Position numbers and translations under genes: made by a program
Source of the DNA: Acheta domesticus
Lineage: Eukaryota; Arthropoda; Insecta; Orthoptera; Gryllidae
Reading direction: 5' to 3'
Assembly: GCA_031308135.1 (NCBI GenBank)
Contig: JAHLJT010000631.1
Location: 148,862,277 to 148,926,276, forward strand
DNA: 64,000 nt
The notes under the pieces: generated by a model
What the model was told of the DNA's origin: nothing
The model's input: the letters and a program-made list of their open reading frames with translations, nothing else
The model's database searches: none
Shown: positions 1 through 10,440 of the stretch, in pieces
Layout of the letters: the number at the start of each line of letters is the position of its first letter
How positions within the stretch are numbered: position 1 is the stretch's first letter

Positions 1-132
1 AGAGTAATGGCTCTCCTTGTAAGAACTTTTCGATATTTCATTTTGAAATTGTAGATTATGCGAAGATCGATCCAATGGTTGAAGCTTGTTGGTGCTGTTA
101 GGAGGGAAAAAATGAACTTACACATTTCTTAA
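1..132. other. unassigned edge sequence
   Basis: AT-rich stretch before the first recognisable repeat. I see no gene, RNA or repeat border in it. Confidence 0.5.
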
Positions 133-1931
133 CTTGTGGTGCTACAGAATGACACAGACTTTCCCGTATTAGTTTTCTGTTTATTTGGGTCTGGGCTAGC
201 TATTCGGAATTGGCGCATACTCTTGCCAGCTGTCATCTATCGCCGCCCCAAGAAAGTTTTTTTTACATTTTTTAATTTTTCGTTTTCGAATGGTAGAAAT
301 ATCAATTTTAGAAAATGAGAGATCACGAAAACCTCGTCCTATACTGCAATTTTGTAGGAAGAGCTCTCAAGATAACTCAAATCCCATCTTCGCGATGGGA
401 TATGTCACGGCATTTCGCGTCTTTTCTCGGTCTTGCCGGTAGAAGTCGCATGATCGCAAGCACTGCTTCATACGGTCGCGATCGTGCGAAATCTAGCGGA
501 ACGACTGTGAATGATACGAAATGCCGTGACATATTCCATCGCGAAGATGGGATTTGAGTTATCTTGAGAGCTCTTCCTACAAAAATCGCAGTATAAATGA
601 CAATTTCCTTTTAAAAATTTGTAGCCATTTTTAAGAAAATGGCGTTTAAGCGCTACTGAAAATACGAAATTTGAAGCTCTTTTCACAGAAAAGTTTTGAG
701 TTTTCAAAACTCTTCATTTGATGTCATTTGATGCACCTACACTCACGAATATAATAATGTAAGATTGCTGATAATGTGCATATTAAAGATGTGAGAGATC
801 TTTCAAAAAAAATTACATTTGTGTAATTTTTGGAAAAAAACAAACAGAAAAATACATGAAAATAAACTTTACGTCATATTAGAGAGTGTAATTAGCACTA
901 TCAGTTCCAAAAGTTTGAAGAAAAATTTTAAGCCATCTATGAGAAAATGTCGTTTGAGCATTTCTGAAAATGCGGAATTTTGAACTAGTTTTCACAGAAA
1001 ACTGTTGTTTTCGAGAAACTTTACTTGACATTATTTAAAGCACATGTACTCACAACTATAATAATATTAACGAATCGCCACTAATGTAAATATTAACGAC
1101 GTGTGAGGCAAGTGAAAAAAAAATCATTTTTGTAATTTTTGATAGAACAAAAGAGTTGTGCAATATGGTGTCAATGCCATCTCATCGAGTGCTTTAGGCA
1201 CTATCCCTATCAAAAGTTTAAAGAAAGAATTTGGAACGATTTTTGAGATAATCTTGTTTTTGTAATTTTTTAATATTGCATGTATTGCAATATTGCGCGA
1301 AAGCTACTAAAATTTTCAAAAATCTGTACATGACCTTAAAGAAAGAACTCACTTTGGAGAACAAATATTATTTGGAGGAAAAATCTATCTTAAATTTTGC
1401 AGTTGTAGGAAAAGGCCGAAAAAAATTGAAACTTTAGCAATTTTCCAAAATTTAGATTTAACCGTGAAAGTAGGATCTATGCCACCTTAATAAGCGTTCT
1501 CTTTTTACAATTTATAGAAAATTTGGAGCCCTTTTTTTGAGAAAATTTTGAAAAAGCTTGGGTAGCCTCATGTAAAATAACCCGAAATGTTTAAGAAAGT
1601 TTCTCAAAATCTCAAGGCTTCGACTAGAGGCAGGTCGACAAGGGTTTCTTCAATTTGAAAAAAATCCTACGAGTGGTTTAGGTGCTAGTAATGTTTACAG
1701 GCGGACGTTTTGCTTTCTACTGGTTTTTCGATATGCAGGAGTTACAAAACAGGAATTCTGGCTACACCACGTGTCGGGATTTTTTTTTTAATTTGGCAAC
1801 TGGTTTTATCCACTATTTCGTTGTGAGGGCGCGGCAATGAATTTTTTCTGCCGAACATTCGACGTTCTTTTTCGTGCAGACTACGTATGTTACTCCGTGT
1901 ACACATATGTGTATGGGTAAGTAAGAGTGGC
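133..1931 (+). repeat. family X dispersed repeat, copy X1
   Basis: Long non-coding repeat sharing its start (ctacagaatgRcacagactt) with copies near 21410, 32140 and 38840. It is built of four degenerate modules of about 300 bp. Their cores (gagcc-N-tttttgagaaaat type) lie at about 621, 931, 1231 and 1521. Near the 3' end come the shared blocks ggacgtttt, tttttcggtat and ctggctacaccacgtg, and then a hairpin-like end near 1880-1915. No ORF of note. A mariner-type MITE interrupts it at 342-593. Family identity is unknown. Confidence 0.8.
342..593. mobile_element. 252 bp MITE with long TIRs, TA target site
   Basis: Near-perfect inverted repeat: positions 342-417 pair with 517-593 (ends tactgcaattttgtaggaag and cttcctacaaaaatcgcagta). 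The direct repeat TA flanks it (340-341 and 594-595). Removing the element plus one TA restores the family X sequence, which matches copy X3 near 21612 in length (cctcgtccTAaatgacaa against cctagtcaTAaatagcaa). TA duplication and long TIRs fit a Tc1/mariner-type MITE. It has no coding capacity; the short ORFs across it are artefacts of the palindrome. Confidence 0.85.
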
Positions 1932-1989
1932 TGCTGGTATGGGCTAAGCACATATCCATGAACAAGATAACTTTTCGGTGTGTGGCACC

Positions 1990-3051
1990 CATCAAGCCTG
2001 AAGGAATTTCGTGAGCAGTTCAGTAGTCATCAATGCACTCTTGTTGCTGTAGTATTTGCACGGAAGAGTAATTGCCCTTTTAAAAGCTCTTGGTTTGACA
2101 GATTTACCAATTACAATCGGTTGAAGTTTGTCGCTTCCATCTGCATTACAGCAAAGCAAAACAGTTACTGTCTTTGCAATGTTTACCGCCATGGCATGGT
2201 TCACCCTTCATGCTCAAGGTTTTTGATGGCATTTAATGGTAAAAAAGCCCAGTTTCATCAACACTATACATTCTTCATATTGTAGCCATCCAAGAGAAAC
2301 GGAAGAGTTTCTTCTTTCCAGAGAATCACACTTTCGTCGTTCACTTGACCACTATCCGCACACCCTGCCCTACAGGTGATGCCTTGACGTTTTTTAAATC
2401 TGTCCAGCCGTCCGTTGGTCGCCTTAAAATCACTGATCTCCAACCTCAACGCGATTAGTGTTGCCTTCTCTTTCAGCAGTCGACCTTGTGTCATACTCTT
2501 CGCTGTCATTCTCACCAATTCTTACACTACTCCTTCACTACCCCGACGAATCCTCTCGCTTATGCAACTCGCACACCACCTGAATCCAACGAAACAAACT
2601 CGCACTCAATACCAGCACTAAACCTACAATCTAACGCTTATGCAACTCGCAGACAACCTCCATCCATCGCAACAAACAATGCAAAAGAACATTCTATTTT
2701 GTGAAAGCGAAATTTATTCGTGAGGAACACTCCTCTTACGTCACAACATGATTCAGTGGATAACTTACCTTAACACACCTTAATACACATGACATTGCAG
2801 ACGGTAACCGTTTTTGACTGTTGCAGTGCAGATTCATGACGTCATTGGCGTCGTTTTCCAATACGTAAAGGAGAAGAAAATGAAATCCAAACATTTTTAA
2901 CGTTAAATGCGGGTTGTGCGTCAAAGCTAATGACGTTAAATCGAAAATACAGTAGCATTAATTACAGATAGGCATCGTCGGGACTTTCAGAAATTAACAT
3001 TAAATGGGGGAAAACGTTAAATCGAGGTCACATTAAATCGGGGTTCTACTG
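1990..3051 (-). pseudogene. pogo/Tigger-like transposase relic (CENP-B HTH + DDE_1)
   Basis: Minus-strand reading frames give, in order, an HTH_CenpB-like part (LLKEKATLIALRLEISDFKA, then NGRLDRFKKR) at about 2518-2264, the YNMKNV-VDETGLF stretch that carries the first DDE aspartate, and a DDE_1 part (VTVLLCCNADGSDKL, then PIVIGKS) at 2204-1992. The frames are broken by indels and stops, and the C-terminal half with the later catalytic residues is absent. The right end reads cggggttctactg|TA, i.e. on the minus strand TA-CAGTAGAACCCCGATT, a pogo/Tigger-type terminus with a TA site. Several ttaaatcg motifs repeat near this end. The left end is lost where it meets family X. Inactive fossil. Confidence 0.85.
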
Positions 3052-3081
3052 TAATTTTATTCAGTGCATTTGTCACTAATC

Positions 3082-3164
3082 TTTTTTATTTATTTGTCAA
3101 AAAAACAGTAAAAACTGTATATGACGTGTGGGGAAAGAGTGCGCACGTTTTCTTGAGGACCAGA

Positions 3165-3229
<65 letters not shown>

Positions 3230-3399
3230 TATATAAAACTAAAAATGAATTTAGAAAATAATTATTTTAGAAAAATTAAAATATTTGAAAAATGTTTGTT
3301 CCCGAGTTACAGAAAATCAATTCCAACGGTAAATGAACTACAAATAAAAGGAGTGCTCAACAAAACGTGCGCACAATGAAGCTACATTTACGTCCAGAA
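3082..3399 (-). mobile_element. LINE family B, copy B3, 3' end segment
   Basis: Reverse complement of the 3' ends of the two family B LINEs at 15.5-15.7 kb and 26.5-26.75 kb: the poly(TAAA)-like tail, the gacgtgtgggga block and the gtgcgcac block are shared. The copy continues at 7034 after the hAT-like insertion, which interrupts it between gtccagaa and its duplicate. The tail region carries a CA microsatellite where the other copies have poly-T. Confidence 0.85.
3168..3225. repeat. (CA)n microsatellite
   Basis: Uninterrupted CA run of about 58 bp inside LINE copy B3. Confidence 0.97.
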
Positions 3400-4189
3400 C
3401 AGGCGTGGATCCAAGGGGGCAGGGGTCACGGGAATCATGACTCCCCCCTCAAATGATGAACCGTCACAATTTTGTGAGAAACTCTTAAGATATTCAAAAA
3501 AAAAAAAAAAACTCTGAGAAACTGAAAACCTTTCCAGTGTCCTTTCAGAATCGGAACTGTCCGAGACATTTTTTGAGACATTTTCAGATATTTTCACACA
3601 ATTCTAGAAATTCTGAAAATTTAGCAGTGCTCAAACTAATGAATTTAAATAGAAATTGGAATTTAATTTGTATAAAAACATACGTGTATTCAAGATCACT
3701 TTAAAAATATTTTTAGTACCAATAAATATATCTAAACAAGTAACACATCTAAAGTCGAAATCAAGTACACTGCGCGTTACTAGTGTTGCCAACTTAATGT
3801 GAATATTTGTCACTAATTGAACGAGATAATTTAGGGAAAAATGGACGTCAACACATGGTCTCATATTAAAAGTCACAACTGTTGTTTGAAGGGAATAGAA
3901 CTAGCTAAACTTAGTAATAATAATGGTCTGTATGTAAAATTTTTCAACAATCTTGCTTTCAGGTGTTTGTTAGAATTCAGTTTCGATATACAATCCAATT
4001 CAGTATCGGAACTCCTATGGAACTTAATGTTTATTTAACCTACAAATGCTTAATGTAATCAGTAACGGCGAACCTAAATTGATCATTGACGTTTGATGCC
4101 GGTTCTAGTTTTGTGAGAACGTAAGAAGCCGCTTTCAGCACAAGTTAAGGCTAGGGGTTAGTGGTAAAGATTAGTCGAAAAAAAAATAC

Positions 4190-5646
4190 AGAATTTTAGT
4201 TTGGCTAATATGCGAGGATAGGATCTGACGCCTAAAATACAGTGGCGAAGCTAGAGTCATGCAGTTGGGTACTCAGAAAATTTAATATTACAATTTTTGT
4301 AAATTAGCTCCATTCGTGTTTTTATTCAACAAAAACGTCAATAATTTGTTATTTAAAGCTTTCGTTTCTGCACAGTTAATTTCCCATGGAATTTCTCACG
4401 AATGTCTTAACTCTTTAATGTCATCATATTGCCTTCACATAATGCTGTACTACTCGTATATAAAGGAACAGTTAGACTGAGCCGTCAACTGAACCGTCTC
4501 TTGATATTTTTTTCTAGATAAATTTGTCTAACGAATACTACTACAAATACAAAACTGCAGGCATGTATTTCGCATTATGAATGTATACATTTGTCAGTTC
4601 ATTTCGAGGCTGCTCACTGTCAAGGAATGGATATTGTTTTATTAAGAAAAAAACTTTCCTGAACGAAAGGACGCTTTGTAAGTGAAAAAGTGCTTTTCGT
4701 CAAGAAATTCAATAAAATGAAAGTTTTCGCAATCTTGAAACCTGTAGTCCATCTGAGTCACTACTGTATCAATAATTTTAAAAGATACAATTTTTGTACC
4801 TTTCAAATAAATCTCACCCTGAAAGTCAATTCATAGTCGTGTCTACTTTGACGCAGATTTAAATAGTCTCTTCATATCCAACACGGTATATTACTACGTA
4901 TTGCTACTATTTCTATCTCTACGGCGTATTACTTGACTCGCGATTCCGCATTGTTGAGAAAAAACTGCATTTCGATATCGTAAACCGTTTAGAAGTTATG
5001 AGACTGGCGCATAGTCAGTGGGACATTGCAACACTATATCTTTAGCTTCATTAATTGTTTTGTAAAGAAAACACCAACAAAAACCACACAAACGGCACAC
5101 AAACAACTCTACTTACCCACAACGTCAGGTGATGAGGCGAATTTGCCTGGTCGAGGTATAATAATCGTGGGCGCGCATCGCTGTAGAAGTCAGTGTCTAC
5201 AGCCTAGGCTCAAGTTGGGGTCTCTGCCTAGTGAATGCAAGTGAAAGGAAGATAGCGCACGCTCTCTTGTGCTCATGCGCCAGCCGGTGTCTATCCCCTG
5301 GCCTCGCTCAGCTACCGGCCCCAAAGAGGCTGCAGCCCAGATAATTCCCTTGGGCGTAAACGGGAAAAAAGTCGAACACATTTAATTTTCTTCAAGATTC
5401 AGTAACAAAAATATTGAAAAATGGCACACAACGACAGATTTGATTGAAAAATAATTTGGTTATTATAAGGCTCTCAGATTACCCTTCAGCTTCGCTACTG
5501 CTGAAAGACCTTATTTGAATATTTTGCTGATGCTGAGCCCGAATCCGGTTAGAGAATTTTAGTTCGGCTGATGAGCGAGGATAGAGTCTGACGCCTAAGA
5601 TATCTTATTTGAATGTTTTGCTGTCGTTTATTCCGAATCCTGTATC
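4190..5646 (+). repeat. 94 bp tandem duplication, first unit split by a transposon
   Basis: Unit 1 is 4190-4239 plus 5509-5552; unit 2 is 5553-5646. Both start agaattttagt and share gaggata, ctgacgcct, cttatttgaat and ttttgctg in order. Unit 1 is interrupted by the nested hAT-like element; unit 2 is the uninterrupted version. Confidence 0.85.
4240..5500. mobile_element. 1.26 kb hAT-like element nested in another hAT-like element
   Basis: Ends cagtggcgaagct (4240) and agcttcgctactg (to 5500) are inverted repeats, 12 of 13 matching. Flanking 8-mers ctaaaata (4232-4239) and ctgaaaga (5501-5508) match at 6 of 8; the empty site in the neighbouring repeat unit reads ctaagata (5595-5602), close to both. 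No transposase coding is visible. A GC-richer patch at 5140-5370 has short ORFs without recognisable motifs. Confidence 0.8.
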
Positions 5647-7033
5647 AAAAAGGATCTCTTGACAGCTCTCATTCTTGATGAACAGTATTGCAATGATGTT
5701 ACTTTATTTGGGTTTTAATTATACAAAGCGCCTTGGCAATGCAAAAGGAATCATCAGTTATTTGCAATACATTAAATGTTGCATTAAATTAAATTATTAG
5801 ATGTTTGCATGTCTCGGTGTAGTTGTCCCTCGGTGTAGTACAAAAGAGCACTGCAAACGAAAAAAATGTAAAAAGAAAAATGAAAATGAGAAAAATAATT
5901 ATGAGAAAAAATAAAACTATAATTTAGTTTATTTATTTATTATATGCATGTATGTTTTAATTATATTATTTTATTAAAAATATAATTTCTTCACAAATTG
6001 TTCATGTTGCATCATATGAAAGTTATTTTTGCTAATTTGAACGTTATTGTTGACAACTATACATTTTAATTTTTTTAAAAATAAATGTACCGAATAAAAT
6101 TGACATATTTTTTTTGGCAGAATTCGAATCTGCAACAAAAAATGGAGGTTACTATTTAAAATTCCAAAGTTACACCTGCCTCACCTCCAGGGGATATGGT
6201 GAGGATCGTAACAATAGTAAGCTGATTGATATCTGATATGTGATTATGGGAATATTGAATTTCTGATATATTTACTGTAATATACAGAATATTACAAGAA
6301 AAACAAATACCGCTCTTTAATCGGGACGGTCGCGGTTACTAGGTAACGAATGTTTGTTGACGTGCAAGAGGGGGCTCGGAACGGGAGTTTGGTTGTTGAC
6401 TGGCATCGTTGTGGTAGCTGCGCGAAGGTGGTCTGAGTAATTTAAGTAGGACATCGCCGTGAATAGGGAGAATATAATTTGGAACAGTAGTGCAAGAAGT
6501 AAAGTAAGTCATCAAGAGAGAAGCAGACGACTTCTGCGACGACCGGCGCGAAGAGAGATTTTCGGCGCGGAAGCCAAGGGTGCTACGAACTGCGGGGCCT
6601 CGTTTCACAACGCCAGACAATTCGGTACCGTGTTAACCAGATGCATGCAATAAATCAATAGAATTTATATTGTTAATCTAAAATTCAAATCAATTTTCAA
6701 TAAATAAAATTATTGTTGTGCCACGTTATATGCAATTCCTTGGAATATAAATAATTTCAGACTTCCAGGCTTCTCTGTATACAGGGCAACCCGGTGACAA
6801 CCAGCCTGCAGGTAAGCGTGGTGTCATCGTAGAGAACCAAAAAACTGAGCTAGCAAATTAAAAGCAAAATCATTCAATATTTTATCACATTACAGTATAA
6901 TAAAGTAAATTGATATACGTATAACATACTTCAAGTATATGTTATTATCTTCTGTATCATCCCCCTTTTCGAAATAAATGCTCTTGAGTCTTAATGTGAC
7001 CCCTCCCAAAAGAGAAGTCTGAATCCGCGCCTG

Positions 7034-7375
7034 GCCCAGAAGTTAAACAAGGGGCCATCTCAGCATTTGCTCAATGGATCAGGGAAACTGGACAAAAACC
7101 TGATGGAGATGGGGATCATTGACCCGGAAGCTGAAGTCCATTACTTGTTACAGGCGTATTAAATATTTTTTTAACATGTATACAATTCAAACGTAAATTC
7201 ATTATATATCATTGTTTTATTACAATAAACATTATTTTTCTTTTTCACAATCAGTATAGTCTCTCAGTGTATAGAAACAGTTTTGCAGCAGAAAAGATTT
7301 TACTTTTAACTTAATTTGTGTACCGACTTTAATTGTTTAATGTCATCTGCCAATGCACTGTAAAGTAACGTACAT
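7034..7375 (-). mobile_element. LINE family B, copy B3, 5'-truncated remainder
   Basis: Continues copy B3 from 3399: reverse complement of the last codons and 3' UTR of family B (blocks aaacaaggggccatctcagc, cattgacccggaagctgaag, and the codons before the stop of the 24.5-26.3 kb ORF). Truncated at 7375, as is usual for target-primed reverse transcription. Confidence 0.85.
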
Positions 7376-7904
7376 CTTTCAAAAGGTTTAAAGAAACTAT
7401 TGCTAATAGCACATTCTTTTTCACGTTTGTACAAATACCCAATATTATAATACTAAATGAAAATGGCAAAATTGTTTCCAGACAGCAAGAAAATGTTCCC
7501 GGGCTGGGATTTGAATTTGGGTCCTTGAAGTTAACACATCAGTCAAGTTATACCTTCACCGCCAGACTCACAACTAAACTCTTCCTTCCCAGTGCTTAAA
7601 AAATGTAGAACATTTTCAATTTTTAAAAATTGAGATTTTTGATTACAGTTATTTATTTATTTCAAACTATATAGAGTTTTCCTGTCTATGTAAAATTGTA
7701 AATTACTATAAAATTGTAATTTCCTGTACACATACACAATTATGAAAATACAAATACACATTAGAATAAAAGCATCAATATTATTTATAGTATACATACA
7801 ATGCATAACCCTATAACAACTGAAAATATAAATTTTAAAAAATGTGTGGATCATGGATCTCAAGCACTTTATGAAACTACTGAAACTAAGATAGAGTACC
7901 TCAA
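7376..7904. other. unassigned, with one tRNA-like block
   Basis: Mostly AT-rich. On the minus strand, 7590-7490 reads a tRNA-like pattern: ggcggtgaaggt (A-box-like), then attcaaatcccagcc (B-box-like). This could be a decayed tRNA-derived SINE head; no complete cloverleaf was verified. Nothing else is recognised. Confidence 0.35.
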
Positions 7905-9117
7905 TGTTTATTTTATTTATTTAATCTATGGACATTTTGTCCAAGTCCAGAGAAGATTATGGTAATATTTGTCTTGAATGTGGCCAGCTGAATGCTTTCA
8001 GTATCAGTTTTGACTGTATAATTAATCCACTTACTGAATGTAATTGTGATCATGATCATGGCTCAGTACTGATGTCTGAGAATTTCAGACTCAGCAATCG
8101 CAGTGAAAACGACTTCGCCTATTATATCTACGTTACATCAATTGATTTTTTTTTTGCATATTCTCGTGAGAGGATTGTGTTCTGCATATAATTAATTATA
8201 ACAGTTTGTTTAAAATAATGGTGAGGTTTGTCTATTCTATTTCAAACATTGAAATTCAGTCTTTAAGTAATAGAGGGCTTGAGATAATATTTGCCAGTTC
8301 ATAAATAAACCTCTTATTATTTAATTCCCTCATTGATTTCAATGATGGAATCTTTAGAAAAGTCTATATTTCTGTATAATTTTGGTCTTATTGGACCACA
8401 ATTAACACCAAATTAATTATTTCAATATAATGAATCAGGTAGACTATAGGAGGGAGAGATCATAAAAAAAATTATCCTGTGCATTTTGTATGTATGTTAA
8501 AGATAGGACTCCAGGTTGATGAAGCACACAACATTAATGCCCTGACCAACTGTAAATACAATGATCTCAATGCTTTTGCTGAATTTAGCTCTCTGCTAGT
8601 CCTAACAAAATCTCACATTTTGATTGATTTATTAACTGTTTTATCAATATGTTCATTGAACAGCATTTGAAAATAACTTCTAGATCTTTTATAGAATTGA
8701 CAGTAGACAAATGTCTTCTGTCAATGGAGTAGACGTTATCAAAAAGAGTTCTAAGTTGACTAAATGTATTTGAAACACATTTTTCTGGGTTTAAAAAGGC
8801 ATAGTTACCTTTGCCCCAACTGCTTAGTATATCAAGTTAATTCTGAAGATCTGAAATATCTCGAGATTTAGATTTTAAAATTTTCTTAAGTCTGCAAACA
8901 ACAAAATTACTTGATTTTTTTTTTAAGCTTAGATCATTTATAAACATGAACTAAAATGGTCCAAGATGAGAACACTGGGGTTCACCAGATGGTATCTGAA
9001 TTTCACTACATGTGAAATTTTTGTATTTTATGTACTGGATTCTACATGTTATATAATCAGCATACCAACTTAACAAAGAGCCTGTAACATCAAATGATTT
9101 CAATTTATCTAAACGGT
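7905..9117 (-). pseudogene. LINE family A (jockey-like), piece 4: RT C-terminal half and 3' end
   Basis: Minus-strand frames give LDKLKSFDVTGSLLSWYADY and then a degenerate SGxPQxSHLGPF (about 9117-8951), i.e. the RT region before the catalytic box. Downstream come fragments of the LNPEKC, SIKDLxVIF and thumb regions, with many stops and indels, and a 3' tail with AATAAATAAAATAAA near 7905. Its N-terminal neighbour in the protein is at 10288-10440. Dead copy. Confidence 0.75.
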
Positions 9118-10287
9118 AACGGGGGTAACGATACCACATCTTTGTTTCTTTTAAAGTTTTACTTTGTTACATCAATCTTCACAGTAATTATTTTGACACT
9201 TCAATTTTTCACAAAGGTACAGTGTTTCTTCACAACATTGAAGTTGTAATTTGAAAGATTTAATAACTTTTAAAAGCAAGGAAAGTGGCATTGTTACCCT
9301 GCAGGGGTCAAAGATGGCCACGTCTATTTATTTCCAAGTGACTGGCAATGTTTAAATGTACGAGAGTTGGATAGGAAACAGAAACACATAAATATGCATC
9401 AGAACATTATTAGTCTTTGTTTTTTGACAGTTTAAATACTCTAAACAGATAAATACTGCTTTGGGAACTTGGTTTAAAATAAGTTTTATTAACTGTTTTA
9501 CATCGTGATAAAATGCGACAGGGAAAAGTGCTTTCTCCTTTTTATATTTAGTCTGGGAAGCTCAGCTGCAATATCGTAATTTGGCTTAACACACGTGACT
9601 TAAAGTGGACCTGCTAATTCCGTACAGTGCAGTAGTCTTTTCCTACTTATTTTTTTACTATTTACTTTTTCCATTGCTTAGTGCATTTTAACTTCGTCAT
9701 ATGTTTGTAAACCTTAGATATTGGATTTTTTATTCGTCTATGCGGCAAAGTTTTAGTGCAAGTATGGTGAAAAAAAAATTTGTATCAAATGTAATTAATC
9801 AATGTTTACAATTTGTTATGTGCTTTTGATATGATGTATAAACTCACAAATGTCAATTGTTTCAATGTAAGAATTTCTCAAATATAAATGTAGGGGCAAG
9901 ATGGCCAGTATGGCAATGTTACCCTGAAAGCAGTGTATGCTATTAATACATTTTGTCTTGTTTACAATGAATAACTATTAAGTCACGACATAGCATGCAT
10001 AGGACATCACATATTTACTTATCTATGTTTATTTCTACTCAATTAATCCAAAATTAACATAGTTTCAATTACAGGATTTGCCTGCATCACAATACACCAT
10101 ACATATTTATGGACATTTTAGGTTACACCTGTAACTCAATGCAACACTTATGTATATGTTGCTAAGAGAGGGAGCTAACTATGGGCACTCATCCAGCAAA
10201 TAAATTTACGATACATACTTTGCTACGTAAGTTTTTTTGAAGTCGTTGCCATGTTTCACCCATGGCAATGTTATCTGTTAATTTCCT
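9118..10287. mobile_element. 1.2 kb insertion of unknown type in LINE A
   Basis: The RT reading of LINE A stops at HTIL (10288 side) and resumes at LDKLKS (9117 side), so this segment looks inserted. It is AT-rich and non-coding. The motif tggcaatgttaccctg recurs three times with small changes (9286, 9911, 10263). Terminal inverted repeats are not convincing and the target duplication is at most a few bases (TAA/TTAA). Superfamily not determined. Confidence 0.55.
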
Positions 10288-10440
10288 TAAGTATTGTGTG
10301 ATTGATGGAGTCAAAGGCTTTTCTGAAATCAGTGTATATGCTATTGACTTGATTTCTTTTTCATTGTCTTTAAAATATAAGTGTAGGTAATTAAATTTAA
10401 GTCTATGTTTCTGCCTGTAATGAAATTACTGATTTGGTGA
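10288..10440 (-). pseudogene. LINE family A, piece 3: RT palm start
   Basis: Minus-strand translation gives HQISNFITGRN and, after a frameshift, INSIYTDFRKAFDSINHTIL, the RT segment with the first catalytic aspartate (YTDFRKAFD). It sits between the NYRPISIL piece (19366-19749) and the LDKLKS piece (to 9117) in domain order, same strand. Confidence 0.75.

Larger units (their letters stand above)
3400..7033. mobile_element. 3.6 kb non-autonomous hAT-like element
   Basis: Termini caggcgtggatcca (3400) and tgaatccgcgcctg (ending 7033) are inverted repeats. The flanks gtccagaa (3392-3399) and gcccagaa (7034-7041) form an 8 bp target duplication with one mismatch. Joining the flanks rebuilds the LINE B sequence seen intact near 15430 and 26475. 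TIR starting CAGG with an 8 bp duplication is the hAT pattern. I see no transposase ORF inside. Another hAT-like element is nested at 4240-5500. The rest (3420-4189, 5650-6960) is AT-rich without genes; at 6110-6200 there is a weak tRNA-like block, reverse orientation. Confidence 0.85.

Noticed and set aside
315..557. 80-codon + ORF and overlapping minus ORF at 468-707
   Set aside because: Both run across the arms of a MITE; the palindrome creates mirrored open frames. No domain.
3168..3225. CRISPR-like or tandem regulatory array
   Set aside because: Plain CA microsatellite. No direct-repeat/spacer array occurs anywhere in the window.
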